A stretch of 64,000 nucleotides of DNA from NCBI RefSeq assembly GCF_023078275.1, contig NC_062990.1, positions 6,587,549-6,651,548 on the forward strand, read 5' to 3'. The notes beneath the pieces are model-generated. The model saw nothing but the letters and a program-made list of their open reading frames with translations, was not told where the DNA came from and searched no databases. The position numbers and the translations under genes are program-made. The DNA comes from Leguminivora glycinivorella. Taxonomy: Eukaryota; Arthropoda; Insecta; Lepidoptera; Tortricidae. Shown here in pieces: positions 63,736 through 64,000 of the stretch. The number at the start of each line of letters is the position of its first letter. Positions within the stretch are counted from its first letter, which is position 1.

Positions 63736-64000
63736 TCTTCTTCTTTTTCGTCGAAACCTCATGACTGAGGGTCGTGACCACCATAAGTCGCTGTACGTTG
63801 CAGTGCATTCTACGCAGGCCGATCTTTTGCCTTCCTAAAGGATCCCTGGACAGGAGCCCAACGCGTGTGACCTTCATTATTGTGCTGAACCAGCTCGTGG
63901 GTAATCCAGCTCTTTTACGATGGCCCTCCACTGGTCCGACGATCAACGCCTTCTCAAGGCTGTCAGGATCTCGTCTGGCCAAATGGCCAAAGAAGCCTAT
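63736..64000 (-). pseudogene. LINE (RTE-like) C-terminus, runs off the window
   Basis: On the minus strand, entering from beyond 64000: GFFGHLARRDPDSLEKALIV, GHRKRAGLPTSW and then VTTLSHEVSTKKKK, with an (AAG)n-type tail at about 63735-63750. The FGHLARRD and VTTLS.E motifs mark the end of an RTE-like reverse transcriptase. The upstream catalytic part, if present, lies outside the window. Confidence 0.7.

Overview
This window looks like a gene-poor, transposon-saturated stretch of an insect nuclear genome, most likely a moth or butterfly. The DNA is AT-rich. It carries non-LTR retrotransposon (LINE) pieces with typical insect 3' tails, tRNA-derived SINEs, short non-autonomous Helitrons with the 5'-TC / hairpin / CTAG-3' ends common in Lepidoptera, and dozens of foldback (MITE-like) elements. 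I found no convincing single-copy host gene, rRNA gene, functional tRNA gene or bacterial-type operon. The only substantial protein-coding frames belong to mobile elements.

Region by region. 1-10.1 kb is mixed repeat debris, with RTE-type LINE C-termini, several foldbacks (some with exact TAA or TA target duplications) and one 5'-truncated LINE with a long open reverse transcriptase frame (5814-8230). 10.17-36.7 kb is the striking part: three copies of a 6-7 kb composite unit, the first in + orientation (10169-17175) and the other two in - orientation (18829-25190 and 26303-36685), so the first two face each other as a giant palindrome around a 1.65 kb spacer. Each unit has, in order, a 0.76 kb foldback cassette with about 180-bp arms, a Helitron 3' end ending in CTAG, an array of a 102-bp satellite, an array of a 120-bp satellite, and a shared terminus. 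The third copy also has a recent 1,113-bp tandem duplication, and its foldback cassette is split by a 4.36 kb hAT-like element with a perfect 8-bp target duplication and a BED zinc-finger exon remnant.

36.7-41.9 kb holds a nearly full-length LINE (RT plus RNase H, LOA/R1-like) whose 1,213-codon ORF2 is intact. It is inserted with a 13-bp target duplication into one arm of a foldback element. 41.9-47.7 kb is a cluster of foldbacks and Helentron-like GTCT repeats, including a nearly perfect palindrome centred at about 44.63 kb. 47.7-64 kb is lower-density repeat debris: SINEs, Helitrons, MITEs, LINE 3' ends and stretches with nothing recognisable.

How the pieces work together: this is a record of nested transposition. 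The two main reverse-transcriptase elements could in principle mobilise LINEs and SINEs. The hAT, Harbinger-like, mariner-like and Helitron pieces are non-autonomous and would need enzymes encoded elsewhere. The best candidate for something undescribed is the composite satellite unit. Its 102-bp monomer contains the unusually stable GCGAAGC mini-hairpin in a G6/C6 stem and lies directly beside a Helitron 3' end.
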